Origin: an uncultured Bacilli bacterium
GTDB lineage: Bacteria; Bacillota_I; Bacilli_A; RF39; UBA660
Assembly (NCBI GenBank): GCA_944332645.1
Contig: CALVKK010000052.1
Location: 1-7,600, forward strand
DNA length: 7,600 nucleotides
Reading direction: 5' to 3'
The position numbers and the translations under genes were made by a program. Of the stretch, positions 1 through 5,395 are shown piece after piece (within the stretch, counting starts at the first letter, position 1; each line of letters starts with the position of its first letter). The notes under the pieces are model-generated. The model did no database searches, was not told the DNA's origin, and saw nothing but the letters and a program-made list of their open reading frames with translations.

Positions 1-2
1 AT

Positions 3-98
3 AAATCGCAAATGGTAACATATGTATACGATTCAAGAACTAATGAAGAATATATAGTAAAAGATGGTCAAAGAAACAATCTAAATAATCAGTCTTAG
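3..98 (+). CDS. 3' end of an unrecognised protein gene (partial)
   Basis: The third forward frame is open from the window edge to a TAG at 96-98 and gives a 31-residue C-terminal tail, rich in Asn, Gln and charged residues, with the stretch VTYVYDSRTNEEYIVKDGQ. The other two forward frames stop almost at once, and the composition looks coding. I do not recognise the family. It does not resemble the C terminus of alanyl-tRNA synthetase, the usual gene before ireB in Bacillus. The start lies outside the window, so function cannot be judged. No strong terminator follows directly; AT-only palindromes at 117-130 and 132-141 are too weak to call. Confidence 0.5.
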   Translation, partial: KSQMVTYVYDSRTNEEYIVKDGQRNNLNNQS

Positions 99-178
99 AT
101 GTATTTTAGATATTAATTTATTTAAATAAAGAATTTAAATTATTTTGACAGTGACTTATTTTCATAAAATTTTAAAAT

Positions 179-206
179 TTGATCCGTCTATATTAGTCAT
201 TATAAT
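179..206 (+). promoter_or_regulatory. promoter of a short transcript upstream of ireB
   Basis: TTGATC (179-184) lies 16 bases before a perfect TATAAT (201-206), a sigma-A/sigma-70 type arrangement. Transcription would begin near 213 and meet the terminator at 306-333. A perfect TTGACA stands further upstream at 145-150 but has no well-spaced -10, so I do not call it. The read is by eye; the AT-rich background makes chance matches likely. Confidence 0.4.
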
Positions 207-212
207 ATAAGT

Positions 213-333
213 ACAATTATTTTGTTGAAGAGTAAAAATTAGATTGGAAGAATGTCAAATAGAAAAAATAATATTTACATCTATAATTTTATGATATTAT
301 TTCCTAAAAAAGATCAACTCTAGGTCTTTTTTT
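213..333 (+). ncRNA. putative short terminated transcript (leader RNA or small RNA)
   Basis: This segment lies between a promoter-like site (-10 at 201-206) and a strong intrinsic terminator (306-333), so a transcript of about 120 nt is predicted. It contains one small reading frame, ATG 252 to TAG 321-323 (23 codons), whose stop falls inside the terminator; its possible ribosome site GGAAG is only one base from the ATG, so translation is doubtful. AGAGT (229-233) can pair with ACTCT (317-321) in the terminator loop, too little to call an antiterminator. No known riboswitch or T-box motif was recognised. It may simply be the trailer of upstream transcription plus a terminator. With the 3' half of the gap (334-439), this is all I see between 99 and the ireB start. 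Confidence 0.3.
306..333 (+). terminator. intrinsic terminator upstream of the ireB operon
   Basis: AAAAAAGATC (306-315) pairs with GGTCTTTTTT (323-332) through ten base pairs, one of them G-T, around a seven-base loop, and the T-tract runs on to 333. It separates upstream transcription from ireB. The A-tract/T-tract symmetry means it could also work weakly on the other strand. Confidence 0.65.
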
Positions 334-343
334 CTTATAATTA

Positions 344-357
344 AGTTGTTTACAACT
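344..357 (+). repeat. inverted repeat over the -35 of the ireB promoter; possible operator
   Basis: AGTTGT (344-349) and ACAACT (352-357) form a six-base inverted repeat with a TT centre. It overlaps the proposed -35 TTTACA (349-354), where a repressor site would sit. No regulator can be named from the sequence, and a short repeat of this kind can arise by chance in AT-rich DNA. Confidence 0.3.
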
Positions 358-376
358 ATTTAATAATGTTTATTGT
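349..376 (+). promoter_or_regulatory. possible promoter of the ireB-ruvX-mltG operon
   Basis: TTTACA (349-354, one mismatch to TTGACA) is followed after 16 bases by TATTGT (371-376, two mismatches to TATAAT). It lies just after the terminator at 306-333 and would start RNA near 383, leaving a leader of about 55 nt. A promoter is expected here because the terminator cuts the operon off from upstream transcription, but the boxes are mediocre. Confidence 0.35.
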
Positions 377-424
377 TTTAGATATTGTAAAATGTTTAAA
401 TTTTTGATAAAATTAAATTGTAAT

Positions 425-433
425 AAGGTGGTG
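425..433 (+). promoter_or_regulatory. ribosome binding site deciding the ireB start
   Basis: AAGGTGGTG differs by one base from the ideal AAGGAGGTG. Its core ends 5 bases before ATG 437 and 8 bases before ATG 440. An upstream in-frame ATG at 392 has no such site, which argues against the 16-residue N-terminal extension it would add. Confidence 0.7.
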
Positions 434-439
434 TTTATG

Positions 440-679
440 ATGGATGAAACAAAAATCTTTACAGCCCATGAAATAGAAGATGAACTAATTGCCAAGACAA
501 TCAAAGATGTGATCGAAATCCTCGAAGAAAGAGGATACAATGCCAAAAACCAACTGGTTGGTTATTTGATGAGCGGTGATCCAGGTTACATTTCAAGTCA
601 TAAAGAAGCTAGAAACAAGATAACAAAATTTGATCGAACTCGAGTTCTTGAAGTATTAGTTAACAATTTTATAAAATGA
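440..679 (+). CDS. ireB: IreB family regulatory phosphoprotein (UPF0297/YrzL)
   Basis: Small cytoplasmic protein of 79 residues. In Enterococcus faecalis IreB is a substrate of the PASTA-domain Ser/Thr kinase IreK and modulates intrinsic cephalosporin resistance; in Bacillus the family is YrzL. Family signatures are clear: near the N terminus TKIFTAHEIEDELI, centrally ERGYNAKNQLVGYLMSGDPG, then YISSHKEARNKITKFDR. The central GYN..NQ..GYL.SGDP block is the most diagnostic. In B. subtilis YrzL the N-terminal segment is longer. The start was set by the strong ribosome site at 425-433; ATG 437 gives one extra Met and is equally possible, ATG 392 is unlikely. The stop overlaps the next start as ATGA, so translation is probably coupled to ruvX. 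First gene of a wall- and RNA-related operon. The phosphorylated threonines cannot be placed with confidence. Confidence 0.92.
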   Translation: MDETKIFTAHEIEDELIAKTIKDVIEILEERGYNAKNQLVGYLMSGDPGYISSHKEARNKITKFDRTRVLEVLVNNFIK

Positions 680-1080
680 ATTATTTAGGATTAGACTTAG
701 GTACTAAAACATTAGGGTTAGCTATTTCCAAAGGACAAATTGCTACCCCTTTAAAAACAATTACCTATGACGATAAAAACACTTTATTAGAACAATTAGA
801 TAAAATAATCCAAGAATATCAGATCGAAGTTATTGTGTTAGGATATCCCAAGAACATGAATAATACACTCGGTCCTAGAGCTTTAGCAACATTAGAATTT
901 AAAGAAAAACTTGAAAATTCAAATTATAAAGTAATACTACAAGATGAGCGGTTATCTACGGTTTTGGCTCACAACTATATGATCGAAGCAGATCTATCGC
1001 GAAAAAAAAGAAAAGAAAAAGTCGACACTTTGGCTGCCACCATTATATTGCAAACATTTTTGGATAAGAAAGGAAATTAA
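676..1080 (+). CDS. ruvX: RuvX/YqgF family putative pre-16S rRNA nuclease (Holliday-junction resolvase fold)
   Basis: 134 residues, the usual length for YqgF/RuvX (YrrK in Bacillus). The family has an RNase H-like fold; E. coli YqgF acts in 5' end maturation of 16S rRNA, and other members cleave Holliday junctions. The expected acidic active-site pattern is present: GLDLGTKTLGLAIS at residues 5-18 with Asp7, VLGYPKNMNNTLGPRA at 54-69, DERLST at 90-95 with Asp90 and Glu91, and KVDTLAA at 115-121 with Asp117. Its start overlaps the ireB stop by four bases (ATGA), and the DUF1292 gene begins two bases after its TAA, so it sits firmly inside the operon. The family is very well supported; which activity dominates in this organism cannot be told from sequence. 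Confidence 0.95.
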   Translation: MNYLGLDLGTKTLGLAISKGQIATPLKTITYDDKNTLLEQLDKIIQEYQIEVIVLGYPKNMNNTLGPRALATLEFKEKLENSNYKVILQDERLSTVLAHNYMIEADLSRKKRKEKVDTLAATIILQTFLDKKGN

Positions 1081-1082
1081 AT

Positions 1083-1376
1083 ATGAAAGAAGAACAAATG
1101 AAATTTAAAGTAATAGATGATCAAGGAAATGAAATAGAATGTGAAGTTTTATTTACTTTTGAATCTGATGAAACAAACAAAAACTATATAGTATACACAG
1201 ATAATACGACTGATGAGCAAGGAAACACTAAAGTTTATGCTTCTATTTATACACCAGATTCAGAAAATTTAAATTTAACTGCTATTGAGACAGAAAAAGA
1301 ATGGAAAATAATTGAAACTATTTTAAACGAGCTACAAGAAGAAGTAAACTCTAGTATGGATGGTAGCGAGCAATAA
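1083..1376 (+). CDS. DUF1292 family protein (YrzB-like)
   Basis: 97-residue acidic, soluble protein without signal peptide or membrane segment. The layout fits DUF1292/YrzB: an N-terminal beta-rich part (FKVIDDQGNEIECEVLFTFE, residues 8-27), then NYIVYTDNT (34-42), VYASIYTP (51-58), and a C-terminal helical segment EKEWKIIETILNELQEE (71-87). Its position between ruvX and mltG is exactly where yrzB lies in Bacillus, which supports the call as much as the sequence. No biochemical function is established for the family. The start follows a good site, AAAGGA at 1069-1074, eight bases before ATG. The TAA stop lies within the weak ribosome site of mltG (TAAGG, 1374-1378), again suggesting coupling. 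Confidence 0.88.
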   Translation: MKEEQMKFKVIDDQGNEIECEVLFTFESDETNKNYIVYTDNTTDEQGNTKVYASIYTPDSENLNLTAIETEKEWKIIETILNELQEEVNSSMDGSEQ

Positions 1377-1384
1377 GGCTTGTT

Positions 1385-2443
1385 TTGTTTATGAAGAAGT
1401 ATGTTAATATTTATAAGTTTGTTATAGTTATTCTAGTAATTATAATAACAGTTGGTTGTTTAGCTTATAATTATGGAATCGGTGCCGTTAGTAAAAATAG
1501 TAAAGAAGTAGTATTTGAAGTTTCAGAAAATAGTACTTATCTTTCAATAGCAACGTTATTAAAAGAAAACAATCTCATTAGATCAGAAGTATTTTATAAA
1601 GTATACGTTAAAATCTTTAATCCAGATAAGTTAGAAAAGGGAACATATATTTTAAATGAGAATATGGGTGTTAAAAAAATAATTGAAACATTGGAAAGTG
1701 GCGGTAAAACAGAAACTACATCATTTGTAATTCCAGAAGGTAAACACATTACGGATGTGGCAAATTACATCAGTGAAGTAACTGATCATACAAGTGAAGA
1801 TTTATTAAAATATTGGGAAAGCGAAGAAATAATTGACCAATTAATTGAAAAATATTGGTTTATAACAGATGAAGTTAAAAATGAGAACTTAAGATACAAT
1901 TTAGAAGGTTATTTTTTTCCAGCAACATATGAAATTTACTTTGATAGTACGATTGAGGAAATAACTTATAAAATGTTAGATAAGATGGATGAAGTTTTAT
2001 CCAAATATAAGAATGAAATTGAAAATAGTGATTACACAGTTCATGAGTTATTGACTTTAGCTTCAATCGTCGAACACGAAGCGATTTTAGACGAAGATCG
2101 ACCTATGATTGCCCAAGTATTTTATAATCGTCTTAGTAGAGGAATAAAATTAGAAAGTTGTGCGACGATCGGATATGCGATTAACGAGTGGAAATTAACT
2201 TACACTAGTGCTGATTTAGCAATTGATTCCCCTTATAATACTTATAAATATTATGGATTGCCAGTCGGCCCTGGTGGATTACCTGGAGAAGCCAGTATTA
2301 AAGCAGTGCTTTATCCAGAAGAACATAACTATTTATTTTTCTTAGCTAATGTCTTTGATAATAATTCCAATAAAACTTATTATTCTGAAAGTTATGAAGA
2401 ACATCAACAAAAGTGTCAACAATATCTGGGGTATTCATGTTAG
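1385..2443 (+). CDS. mltG: MltG endolytic murein transglycosylase (YceG-like)
   Basis: 352 residues, normal for MltG/YceG (YrrL in Bacillus). MltG is an inner-membrane enzyme that cleaves nascent glycan strands from outside the membrane and so helps set strand length. A single N-terminal membrane segment (residues 12-32) is followed by the N-terminal domain (about 40-108, with KGTYILNENM at 85-94) and the catalytic domain: LEGYFFPATYEI (173-184), LASIVEHEA (225-233, catalytic Glu most likely Glu230 by comparison with E. coli Glu218), VFYNRL (245-250), SPYNTY (282-287) and GLPVGPGGLPG (291-301, where many members have GLPPGPI.NPG). Start: TTG 1385 lies 6 bases after TAAGG, whereas ATG 1391 is 12 bases away; I prefer TTG but ATG 1391 (two residues shorter) is possible. 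The end overlaps trmR by seven bases. Confidence 0.94.
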   Translation: MFMKKYVNIYKFVIVILVIIITVGCLAYNYGIGAVSKNSKEVVFEVSENSTYLSIATLLKENNLIRSEVFYKVYVKIFNPDKLEKGTYILNENMGVKKIIETLESGGKTETTSFVIPEGKHITDVANYISEVTDHTSEDLLKYWESEEIIDQLIEKYWFITDEVKNENLRYNLEGYFFPATYEIYFDSTIEEITYKMLDKMDEVLSKYKNEIENSDYTVHELLTLASIVEHEAILDEDRPMIAQVFYNRLSRGIKLESCATIGYAINEWKLTYTSADLAIDSPYNTYKYYGLPVGPGGLPGEASIKAVLYPEEHNYLFFLANVFDNNSNKTYYSESYEEHQQKCQQYLGYSC

Positions 2444-3009
2444 AACAAATTGAGCAATATGCAAAGCAATGCAATATTCCTATTATGCAAAAAGAAGGAA
2501 TCGATTTTTTAACTAGTTTTATTAAAAAAAATAATATTAAAACAATTTTAGAAATCGGAACGGCTATTGGTTATTCAGCAATAAAAATGGCTTTAGTTGA
2601 TGAAGACATTAAAATCATTTCAATCGAGCGGGATGAAGTAAGATATTTAGAGGCAGTTAAAAATATTGAAAAATTTCAATTACAAAATAGAATTAAATTG
2701 ATCAATGCTGATGCTTTTGATGTTAATTTAAATGAAAAATTTGACTTGATTTTTCTAGACGCAGCTAAGGCTCAAAACATTAAGTTTTTTAAAAAGTTTG
2801 AAGAAAACTTAAATAATCAAAAATATATTATAACCGACAATTTAAACTTTCACGGCTTAGTGGATAATTGTGAGAAAAAAAGTAAAAATTTAAGACGTCT
2901 AACTGATAAAATTCGTCAATATCGACAATTTTTAAAAGAAAATCGTAATTATAATACCGACTTTTATAATATTGGAGATGGAATTAGTATAAGTAAAAAG
3001 GTGATATAA
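2437..3009 (+). CDS. trmR: SAM-dependent O-methyltransferase, TrmR/YrrM-like (tRNA wobble uridine)
   Basis: 190 residues with a class I methyltransferase fold of the O-methyltransferase 3 (caffeoyl-CoA-type) family. In B. subtilis, TrmR (YrrM) methylates 5-hydroxyuridine at tRNA position 34 to 5-methoxyuridine; synteny directly after mltG makes TrmR the best reading. Near the N terminus is NIPIMQKEGIDFL, then motif I LEIGTAIGYSAIKMA (SAM binding), ISIERDE (acidic residue at the end of strand 2), INADAFD, and the metal-site-type strand LIFLDAAKAQ, followed by ITDNLNFHG. The chosen ATG fits the family N terminus and has GGGG five bases upstream; a GTG at 2413 would add eight residues inside mltG and is less likely. 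It overlaps mltG by seven bases and the next gene by one (TAATG). yrrN/yrrO (trhP1/2), which make its substrate in Bacillus, do not follow here. Confidence 0.88.
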   Translation: MLEQIEQYAKQCNIPIMQKEGIDFLTSFIKKNNIKTILEIGTAIGYSAIKMALVDEDIKIISIERDEVRYLEAVKNIEKFQLQNRIKLINADAFDVNLNEKFDLIFLDAAKAQNIKFFKKFEENLNNQKYIITDNLNFHGLVDNCEKKSKNLRRLTDKIRQYRQFLKENRNYNTDFYNIGDGISISKKVI

Positions 3010-4328
3010 TGGATATAATTATAGCAAATGTTAATGATGGTTTTAGGTTAACTATGGTTGTTAAAAATGATAAAAATAGAATGATTAAAAGTACAAATAA
3101 TATGGATAAAATACGTTCTTTAGTCAAGAGTTTTCCTTCTAATCCTAAACTTATTGAAGTTAAAGGTAACGATTTAAAAATAATTTATAATAAAAAAAAT
3201 GCGGTGATACTTAAAGATTACAAAAAAAATCTCAATACAAAATTATATAAAAGTATTTTAGATAACATTGATTATTCAACACCTATTGTTAAAAATGTCA
3301 AGTATAATCAGAATTTATTATATTTGTTTAAAAAACTACAAAAAAACAAAAAAAGAGTAATTACTTTTGCATTAGCAACTTTAGTATCGACAGCGATTAT
3401 TGGTGGTAGTCTTTTAGATAAAGAAGAAGCGACCAACGATGAATCAGCTATAGAATCATTAGTTATCGATGATGAAAAAGAAGAAACTGATGATATATTT
3501 ATAACACTAGCACAGGATGAAGACTTTGATTTTGAAGTGCGGGTTAAACAGGCAACTGGTAGTGCAGTAAACCAGTATACATTAAATAAAATTGTCAAAT
3601 TTATTAATTCTGATGATGGTAATTATTTTCTAGAAGTGGCTAACGATTTCGGGATTGATCCATATATTTTCTTGTCGTTAATGATTAAAGAATCTAGTTT
3701 AGATCATGAGTCAACTATTCCTGGTGGTAAAAATTATAATGGTTTTGGTGTTGGAATTTGTCAGCTGGAAACGCCAAGTGGACAACAAATTAATGCATTT
3801 AATTATAGTACTAACACAACAGAAACAATATATGAGACAATGGAAAATGCAATAGACAAAAGGACAAATATTAAAATGGGGATTATGCGTTATCAAAATG
3901 TTTTAGAAAAATATCAAGGTAATGAGAATCTAGCTTTGCAATCTTATAATTATGGCCAAGGATTGATAGATTTAATTGTTACAATTTATGCTAACGAAAT
4001 CGGTTCTTCATATGATCAAGTTGTTTCAAATTTTGAAGATACAGGCTGGCTAAAATACGTTAAGCTTGCTCATGCTGATCCTGTGGCATTTGTTAATTCA
4101 TTAGATCAAAGCCAGTATAGTAACTTTAAAAACACAATATCATATCTTCAAAATTGGCCATATGGAACTTATGGTGATGATAATTATTTAGCAGGCGTTA
4201 AAAGTTATTATGTAGGTATTTATGGTCAAAGTATTGTTGATGGCAAAATAGTGCAGATAAATCATTTAACTAATGAAATGGTAAAAGTCGATAAAGAAAA
4301 TTTAAAAAATGAACATCAATTTACTTAA
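3009..4328 (+). CDS. membrane-anchored lysozyme-like (GH23/CwlT-type) murein hydrolase with unknown N-terminal domain
   Basis: 439 residues in four parts. Residues 1-116 are a Lys-rich, probably cytoplasmic region of no family I recognise. Residues 117-136 form one membrane segment (RVITFALATLVSTAIIGGSL), with preceding lysines predicting N-in/C-out topology. Residues 137-176 are a very acidic linker (18 Asp/Glu in 40). Residues about 185-405 resemble the lysozyme-like domain of CwlT and Tn916 ORF14-type proteins (related to GH23 transglycosylases): LSLMIKESS with likely catalytic Glu228, GFGVGICQLE (245-254), ALQSYNYGQG (309-318) and YGDDNYLAGVKSYY (388-401). It should cleave glycan strands outside the membrane. 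It starts with an ideal AAGGTGAT site, overlaps trmR by one base, and is the last operon gene before the terminator. The hydrolase fold is well supported; exact bond specificity and the N-terminal role are not. No transfer genes are nearby, so nothing marks it as part of a conjugative element. Confidence 0.75.
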   Translation: MDIIIANVNDGFRLTMVVKNDKNRMIKSTNNMDKIRSLVKSFPSNPKLIEVKGNDLKIIYNKKNAVILKDYKKNLNTKLYKSILDNIDYSTPIVKNVKYNQNLLYLFKKLQKNKKRVITFALATLVSTAIIGGSLLDKEEATNDESAIESLVIDDEKEETDDIFITLAQDEDFDFEVRVKQATGSAVNQYTLNKIVKFINSDDGNYFLEVANDFGIDPYIFLSLMIKESSLDHESTIPGGKNYNGFGVGICQLETPSGQQINAFNYSTNTTETIYETMENAIDKRTNIKMGIMRYQNVLEKYQGNENLALQSYNYGQGLIDLIVTIYANEIGSSYDQVVSNFEDTGWLKYVKLAHADPVAFVNSLDQSQYSNFKNTISYLQNWPYGTYGDDNYLAGVKSYYVGIYGQSIVDGKIVQINHLTNEMVKVDKENLKNEHQFT

Positions 4329-4353
4329 AAGTTTAAATATTTAAACTTTTTTT
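4327..4353 (+). terminator. intrinsic terminator of the ireB-mltG operon
   Basis: AAAAGTTTAAAT (4327-4338) is followed directly by its exact reverse complement ATTTAAACTTTT (4339-4350), and the T-tract runs from 4347 to 4353. With a four-base loop the stem has ten pairs. It begins within the stop codon of the lysozyme-like gene. The stem is almost all A-T, but its perfect symmetry and T-tract make it convincing; it would also work in reverse. Confidence 0.75.
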
Positions 4354-4361
4354 GATATAAT
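4353..4361 (+). promoter_or_regulatory. extended -10 promoter of the PP-loop (TtcA-like) gene
   Basis: TGATATAAT is a perfect extended -10 (TGn plus TATAAT at 4356-4361), beginning at the last T of the terminator T-tract. No acceptable -35 lies 16-18 bases upstream; that region is the terminator stem. RNA should start near 4367-4369, leaving a leader of only a few bases before the start codon. Confidence 0.55.
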
Positions 4362-4377
4362 ATTACATGTGATGTTT

Positions 4378-5139
4378 ATGGAATTAAAAGAAATTGAAAG
4401 AAGTATTATCAAAAAATATCGTAAAAAAATATTTGTTCCATTTGTAAAAGCAATAAAAGAATTCAATTTAATAGAAGAAAATGATAAAATTGCTGTATGT
4501 ATTAGCGGTGGTAAGGATTCCTTTTTATTAGCAAAATGTATGCAAGAGATACAAAAACATGGTAAATTTAATTTTGATTTACAATTTATTGTGATGAATC
4601 CAGGATATAGTAATGAAAATATCAACAAAATAAAAGAAAATTTAGATTATTTAAATATCAAAGCACATATATTTGAAACACCAATTTTCGATGTAGCTGA
4701 TACAACTGATAATCCTTGTTATATGTGTGCGAAAATGCGAAGAGGATATTTATATAGTTATGCTAAAAGTATCGGATGTAACAAAATTGCTTTAGGTCAT
4801 CATTTTAACGATGTAATTGAGACTGTTTTATTAAATATGATTTTTAATGGTAATTTTAGTAGTATGGTTCCTAAAGTAAAAAGTACTAATTTCCAGGGAA
4901 TGACATTAATTAGACCACTTTATTATGTTAAAGAGGAAGATATTATAAAATGGAGTAGGTCTAGCAAATTAGAATTTTTAGACTGTGCTTGTTCGGTTAC
5001 GAAAAAAAATAGTGGTCAAAGAGCAGTTATTAAAAATTTAGTTCAAGAATTAAATAAAATTTACAGTAAAGCAGATATAAATATTATGACAAGTACAAAA
5101 AATGTTAATTTAAATACAATTTTAGGATATAAGAAATAA
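4378..5139 (+). CDS. TtcA-like PP-loop ATPase, probable tRNA thiolation enzyme
   Basis: About 253 residues. TtcA adenylates C32 of some tRNAs and thiolates it to 2-thiocytidine, using an iron-sulfur cluster held by cysteines. Numbering from ATG 4378: PP-loop SGGKDS at 43-48, FIVMNPGYS at 70-78, NPCYMCAKMRRGYLYS at 112-127 with the CxxC pair Cys114/Cys117, LGHHFNDVIET at 139-149, STNFQGM at 169-175, and FLDCACS at 200-206 with Cys203/Cys205, one of which would be the third ligand. This matches a Bacillota group annotated as TtcA whose tRNA target has, to my knowledge, not been established, so I give no symbol. In-frame starts GTG 4369, ATG 4372 and ATG 4378 all lie at or just after the predicted RNA start; only ATG 4378 has even a partial ribosome site (GTGAT, 4369-4373). 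It stands alone between a terminator and the 6S-like RNA. Confidence 0.85.
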   Translation: MELKEIERSIIKKYRKKIFVPFVKAIKEFNLIEENDKIAVCISGGKDSFLLAKCMQEIQKHGKFNFDLQFIVMNPGYSNENINKIKENLDYLNIKAHIFETPIFDVADTTDNPCYMCAKMRRGYLYSYAKSIGCNKIALGHHFNDVIETVLLNMIFNGNFSSMVPKVKSTNFQGMTLIRPLYYVKEEDIIKWSRSSKLEFLDCACSVTKKNSGQRAVIKNLVQELNKIYSKADINIMTSTKNVNLNTILGYKK

Positions 5140-5145
5140 AAAAAC

Positions 5146-5187
5146 AAATAATTAACATTTTGGGAGATTATTAAATTTAATTATTTT
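5146..5187 (+). terminator. weak candidate terminator after the PP-loop gene
   Basis: AAATAATTAA (5146-5155) is the exact reverse complement of TTAATTATTT (5177-5186), and a nested palindrome ATTAAATTTAAT lies at 5170-5181, followed by T-rich sequence. The stems are purely A-T with no clean T-tract, so termination here is uncertain. It is the only candidate between the PP-loop gene and the downstream RNA. Confidence 0.25.
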
Positions 5188-5208
5188 CGTATATTTTTAC
5201 CAAAACTA

Positions 5209-5217
5209 TGATATAAT
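5209..5217 (+). promoter_or_regulatory. extended -10 promoter of the 6S-like RNA
   Basis: TGATATAAT gives a perfect TATAAT (5212-5217) with the TG extension at 5209-5210. No good -35 is seen at 16-18 bases. The start predicted seven bases downstream is G5224, exactly the first base of the long-range terminal stem of the RNA, so promoter and RNA fold support each other. Confidence 0.65.
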
Positions 5218-5223
5218 ATAGTT

Positions 5224-5395
5224 GTCTAGGAATAGCGAAAAGCTCATTTAGAAAAACCGACTAATTAACGAATATTGGGAATCTAATTCATTAATGGTGT
5301 TGAAAGCTCGAATAATTCGAGAATCCTAAAGTTGATGATGTGATGCCCACCTGGTAGAGACTAGGTTTTATCGTTAAGGGCCCGCATTCTTGGAC
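5224..5395 (+). ncRNA. ssrS: 6S RNA-like structured RNA
   Basis: A non-coding RNA of about 172 nt that fits 6S RNA, the regulator that binds housekeeping RNA polymerase by mimicking an open promoter. The two ends pair: 5224-5233 with 5386-5395 (ten pairs, two G-U), a bulged A5234, then GCG 5235-5237 with CGC 5383-5385. In the 3' arm GCCC (5345-5348) pairs with GGGC (5378-5381) and encloses ACCTGGT-AGAG-ACTAGGT (5349-5366), placed like the ACCTTGAACC hairpin of E. coli 6S. Inside, TTTAG/CTAAA (5247-5251/5326-5330) frames a bubble, an apical stem ATTAACGAAT/ATTCATTAAT (5264-5273/5286-5295, one mismatch) and a small hairpin CTCGAA/TTCGAG (5307-5321) on the 3' side. It has its own promoter and a U-tract. 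SRP RNA, RNase P RNA, tmRNA and T-box hallmarks are absent. It could still be another RNA family; a covariance search would settle it. Confidence 0.6.

Noticed and set aside
145..178. Perfect TTGACA at 145-150 as a promoter -35
   Set aside because: The nearest -10-like hexamers (TAAAAT at 165-170 and 173-178) give spacers of 14 and 22 bases, both poor; the TTGATC-16-TATAAT pair just downstream is better spaced.
252..323. Leader peptide of 23 codons upstream of ireB
   Set aside because: The only ribosome-site-like bases (GGAAG) are one base from the ATG, codon content is not distinctive, and the stop inside the terminator may be coincidence; mentioned only within the short-transcript entry.
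392..439. N-terminal extension of IreB from ATG 392
   Set aside because: It has no ribosome site, its 16 residues match nothing in the family, and a strong site lies directly before ATG 437/440.
1875..2066. Minus-strand open frame inside mltG
   Set aside because: It is antisense to a well-conserved catalytic domain and has no family-like content; a shadow of mltG.
3308..3896. Two minus-strand open frames inside the lysozyme-like gene
   Set aside because: Ser- and Cys-rich translations typical of antisense frames in AT-rich genes; the plus-strand gene explains the sequence.
3009..4328. Part of an integrative conjugative element, suggested by the CwlT-type domain
   Set aside because: No relaxase, coupling protein, VirB4-type ATPase, integrase or attachment repeats occur in the window, and the gene is translationally coupled to trmR in a conserved chromosomal operon.
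4341..4628. Minus-strand open frame overlapping the PP-loop gene start
   Set aside because: It is antisense to the conserved SGGKDS region and would end inside the operon terminator; no family resemblance.
5224..5395. Riboswitch or T-box leader controlling tkt
   Set aside because: No T-box, TPP, SAM, FMN, lysine or c-di-GMP signatures were seen, and a separate extended -10 promoter for tkt follows the T-tract, so the RNA and tkt look like independent units.
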